Source: Thunnus maccoyii (taxonomy: Eukaryota > Chordata > Actinopteri > Scombriformes > Scombridae). From it: a stretch of DNA of 64,000 nucleotides. Below, in pieces: positions 61,253 through 64,000 of this stretch. The position numbers and the translations under genes were made by a program. The notes beneath the pieces are model-generated. The model was not told where the DNA came from. It did not search any database and was given only the letters and a program-made list of their open reading frames with translations. The stretch is from assembly GCF_910596095.1 (NCBI RefSeq), contig NC_056551.1, positions 3,584,501 to 3,648,500 on the forward strand, read 5' to 3'. Numbering within the stretch: position 1 is the stretch's first letter; the number at the start of each line of letters is the position of its first letter.

Positions 61253-61689
61253 ACCTTTAAGTAACAAAAAAACCTATTAATAATCAATTTAAAAATTAAG
61301 TTGATGTTATTTTTGCCTGCAAAAGGGACAACTAAATGTGATTTTAGTTGGACTTTAAAGGAAGATTTTGCAGTGTAGAGCCTGGTTTAACAAACACCAC
61401 CATCTTTGTCTGTGACTGGAATCAGAAAATTGGTTTAAAAAGAGCAGACCCTGGGAGAAGTTGAAAGCCTGCAGTTTACATTGAGTGACAGTGGGCTTCA
61501 TTTATAATATGCACAGATTTGATCTTAACTTATGCTTATTAAGAAGCCAAGTCCATTTTATTTATACTGCCCAAAATCACAAATCTCATAATTTCCATAA
61601 AGGGCTTTACAATCTGCACAAGACACCATCTATCTATAGACCCTAAGAAAAAAAAGCAAATAAACCCCTTTCAAGGGATAAAAGGGAGT

Positions 61690-62215
61690 AACCTCAGGAG
61701 GATGACATGCATTAGATGTCATATCCACTGATGCTGCTCATAGTTATTACCCCACAAGATTCACTCAACTCTGCAGCTCCCCTCTGCTTTACGGAGCTTT
61801 ATAGTGAGCTTCAGCTCATCGTTTAGCTGTCCGCCTGCAATTTTACTGTTTTGGTTCACTCTCAGCATTTTTTTCAGCTGCAGCAGTCAGCTGTTTTCAG
61901 AGAAAAAGCTCTAAAAACCCATTGAACACTACTTGCACAGCACCAAATGGCAAACGGAGACAGTTGGCAGCTACCTGGTGAACATAGTGGAGCATTTAGC
62001 AGTTAAAGAGCCAGAAATTTTCTCAGTTTTTGACATAAACCAAAAACAGAGCTAAAAGCAGAGTGAATATTGGATTTACATTCACTAGATAAACAAAAAA
62101 ACAACTCCAAATCAGTGCTAATGTTGCTTGGTATCTGCTGGTTGTGTAACTAGGCAACTGTTTCTGCTGCTCCCAAGTGGCCAAAAAAATCAGTTATTGC
62201 AGGTGTAATGTCTTT
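61690..62215 (-). repeat. Inverted copy of dispersed repeat R1
   Basis: Reverse relative of 3660-4240: 'cagctacctggtgaacatag' here pairs with 'ctatgttcaccagctact' there, and 'cacttg' plus 'ttttggccacttgg' blocks are in mirrored order. No gene. Confidence 0.6.
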
Positions 62216-62435
62216 TTTTATATTCAACTACTGGCCTCTTGAAGTGTAACTGAAGGTGATACTCAAACAAAAATGTATCTTTTGAGTATCAAATAAAAAA
62301 GGTTTTTGTCTGCTTCTTCAGGGAAGAAAATTAGCTCCTAGCTCAAATTAGCCACAAACTAGCTTGACACCTATACAGAAGGAAATCAAATCTCAAGAAT
62401 GCTGGGAGCTGTTTAAGTAAGGGATAATGCCCGAG

Positions 62436-62465
62436 GAGGTGTCCATTATCAGGAATTAATGGACG
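62436..62465. repeat. Short imperfect palindrome, first copy
   Basis: 'gtccattatcaggaattaat' followed by GGAC is an imperfect palindrome (GTCCATTA...TAATGGAC). A second copy lies at 63394-63420. Such ends occur on fish DNA transposons; the two may bound one element of about 960 bp. Confidence 0.4.
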
Positions 62466-63390
62466 ACAAAGAAAAAATATTAAGACCATTAATTTATATT
62501 TTCATGCGTTTTGCGATCAAAATCTAAAGTTTTGCACCAGCCATAACTCAGTTTCCCTGGAAACACCTAAGGGTTTGACTAATACCTTTTTCAATCATTA
62601 CCATCCCATAAGGTTCTTATGCAATGGAAACATTGTTCACTACTCCAGTAAATAAAAAGAACCTTAGATAAGACTTGACAAGGGGAGCTATTTCTAGTCC
62701 ACTCAGCTCATAGAGCCCTTTGGCTCATCTATGAGCTTGAAACCTAACATTATGATAGCAAGATTCAAAGTCAATTAAATTGCAAGGTTGACAAACAATA
62801 AATATAATTTGACAGTATTTTTAACAATAAGACTAGCTAGCTATCCAGCCATGTAATTGTCCCAAAATCATTATCAAGATTTTCACAAACAAATGATAGG
62901 CCATGTGTATGGTCAGCTGCAGCCTGAAGTAGTGAGTTGAACAGCAAATGGGATTGAGATGATTGCTTTAAAGTATCAGTTAGTTCAAAGGGGCAGTGTA
63001 CTTCTTACAGTTTGTGTGTTACAGTCGCCATCCTGTGGTGGTCAGAGGATGGGACACTGAAAGACTACACTCAGTGTTGTAAATAAGATATTTAGATTTT
63101 TTTTTTCATTGACTTTATTTCTACTGTTGAGGTGTCAGAATGCCTCGTTAAATAATTCTCCTGGTGTTAGGGTTACTCCTTGTGCTGTTTCAGCTTCACC
63201 CCAGTCATCAAAGTTGTCAAATGGGTTCAAAGAAATGTTGAAGTCACTCATTGTTTTAATCAGCTTGTTAACATGTTGCAATAAATTGTAAATGGAGGCT
63301 TTGAATGTGTACCTGTTGCTATAATTACTCATTTTAGCCAGCGCATTAATTTAGAATGATGAACAGACAGTTTCACTGGAACTACTTAGA
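62466..63390. other. Unassigned, between two palindromic words
   Basis: No gene supported. The minus-strand ORF at 63135-63332 has a plausible composition but no splice or homology support. Confidence 0.3.
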
Positions 63391-63393
63391 AGG

Positions 63394-63422
63394 TGTCAAT
63401 TATCAGGAATTAATGGACACCC
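63394..63422. repeat. Short imperfect palindrome, second copy
   Basis: 'gtcaattatcaggaattaat' followed by GGACACC, nearly the same as at 62436-62465. Confidence 0.4.
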
Positions 63423-63571
63423 TGCAGCCATATTCACCTAGACCATGGTATGATGGCAGGTTAACTAACTCTACTTCTACTAAAATCATATCACCAGAAA
63501 ACTAATATGTATTTTCCAGATTGTGCATTAAAACATATTGTTGTTGGGTTTTTTTTTTGTTGTGTCTACAG

Positions 63572-64000
63572 CGTATCCTGAAAAGTTAACCATTGCACTG
63601 TTTGGAAAGAGAATGCAGTTAAAGAACATCATTGGAAATATGATCCTGAATAGTAACAATGTCTTTGTAACAATGTCAAACAACTTTGTTGTGGCAGAGG
63701 GCAGCTCATTCAAAATCATCAGTACTCCTGATTTCTTTGATAAAGAATGTCTATACCCGGACCAGCGGGTTATTGACTTCATGGCACTTTCTCACCCTGG
63801 CCCTGATCTGTTCATTCTAGTGATAGATTAGATAGATTACTGACTCTAGTCAGGACAATTTTTCAAATCTGAGCCAAAGCTCCATGCCAGTCACCACCCA
63901 GTGTGAGGTCAAAGTAATATAGAAGCCATTTGGGATGCAGGTGAGGGTGGTCGACACTCCAGACTTCTTTCATGAACAACTAGAGAGGTAGAGGAGTGTA
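63572..64000 (+). pseudogene. Degenerate GIMAP/AIG1-like domain, runs off right edge
   Basis: An open segment starts after TTGTGTCTACAG at 63571 and reads IALFGKRMQLKNIIGNMIL, then FKIISTPDFFDKE and HPGPDLFILVID before a stop at 63829-63831. The P-loop has lost its G-x-x-x-x-G-K-S pattern (GKRMQLKN), like the non-canonical second domains of large fish GIMAPs. A further out-of-frame piece at 63888-64000 reads VTTQCEVKVI, a stop, then VRVVDTPDFFHEQLE, so it repeats the G3 region of a second domain. It lies on the opposite strand to the exon at 59360-60149. Probably a decayed member of a GIMAP cluster continuing to the right. Confidence 0.65.

Noticed and set aside
63135-63332. 65-aa minus-strand ORF with a plausible acidic C-terminus
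   Set aside because: No splice borders, start context or homologue that I can name; left as unassigned.
1-64000. CRISPR array, bacterial operons, rRNA
   Set aside because: Nothing of this kind; splice signals and transposons point to a vertebrate genome.

Overview
This is A+T-rich vertebrate DNA with long intron-like and repeat-filled stretches, spliced exons with GT-AG borders, and transposon families typical of ray-finned fishes: hAT and MITE elements, CR1/L2-like and L1-like LINEs, and a BEL/Pao relic. It also carries GIMAP/AIG1 GTPase remnants. A teleost, probably a percomorph, is the best guess. This is inference from sequence character, not from a database search.

The central content is a tandem family of three related genes, all on the minus strand, that I do not recognise. 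Each encodes a protein with many tryptophan-pair motifs of the form W-x-x-S-W-[K/R]. Copy 0 is the 5' part of a gene running off the left edge (exons at 2357-2498, 1031-1457, 328-570 and 28-129). Copy 1 has a start exon (21613-21770) and one very large exon (15593-18275), predicting 939 aa. Copy 2 has the same layout (43490-43647 and 31212-33834), predicting 919 aa. Copies 1 and 2 sit in a segmental duplication whose blocks are about 12.89-19.09 kb versus 27.93-34.76 kb, and 20.40-23.86 kb versus 42.29-46.14 kb. The intron of copy 2 has grown to about 9.7 kb. It contains two MITEs, a long hairpin, the remnant of an unrelated spliced gene, and a hAT element with an exact 8-bp target-site duplication.

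Layout: 0-2.5 kb, copy 0; 2.5-12.9 kb, repeats, a LINE tail, microsatellites and one isolated exon-like segment; 12.9-24 kb, copy 1 block; 24-27.9 kb, LINE fragments and a MITE; 27.9-46.1 kb, copy 2 block; 46-52 kb, LINE fragments with nested DNA transposons; 52.8-54.2 kb, BEL/Pao gag relic; 54.9-56 kb, a degenerate GTGCCCT-rich tandem repeat between two direct repeats, one of which has gained a perfect hairpin; 56.2-58.8 kb, a decayed CR1/L2-like LINE with esterase ORF1, endonuclease and partial reverse transcriptase; 59.2-60.2 kb, a broken GIMAP exon; 60.9-62.2 kb, MITE and dispersed repeat; 63.5-64 kb, a degenerate GIMAP-like piece in the opposite orientation.

The candidate undescribed system is the W-x-x-S-W repeat gene family. 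Copies 1 and 2 keep a frame of about 2.6 kb in which every length difference I can see is a whole number of codons, while the flanking duplicated DNA has many non-triplet gaps. That argues for selection on both proteins.
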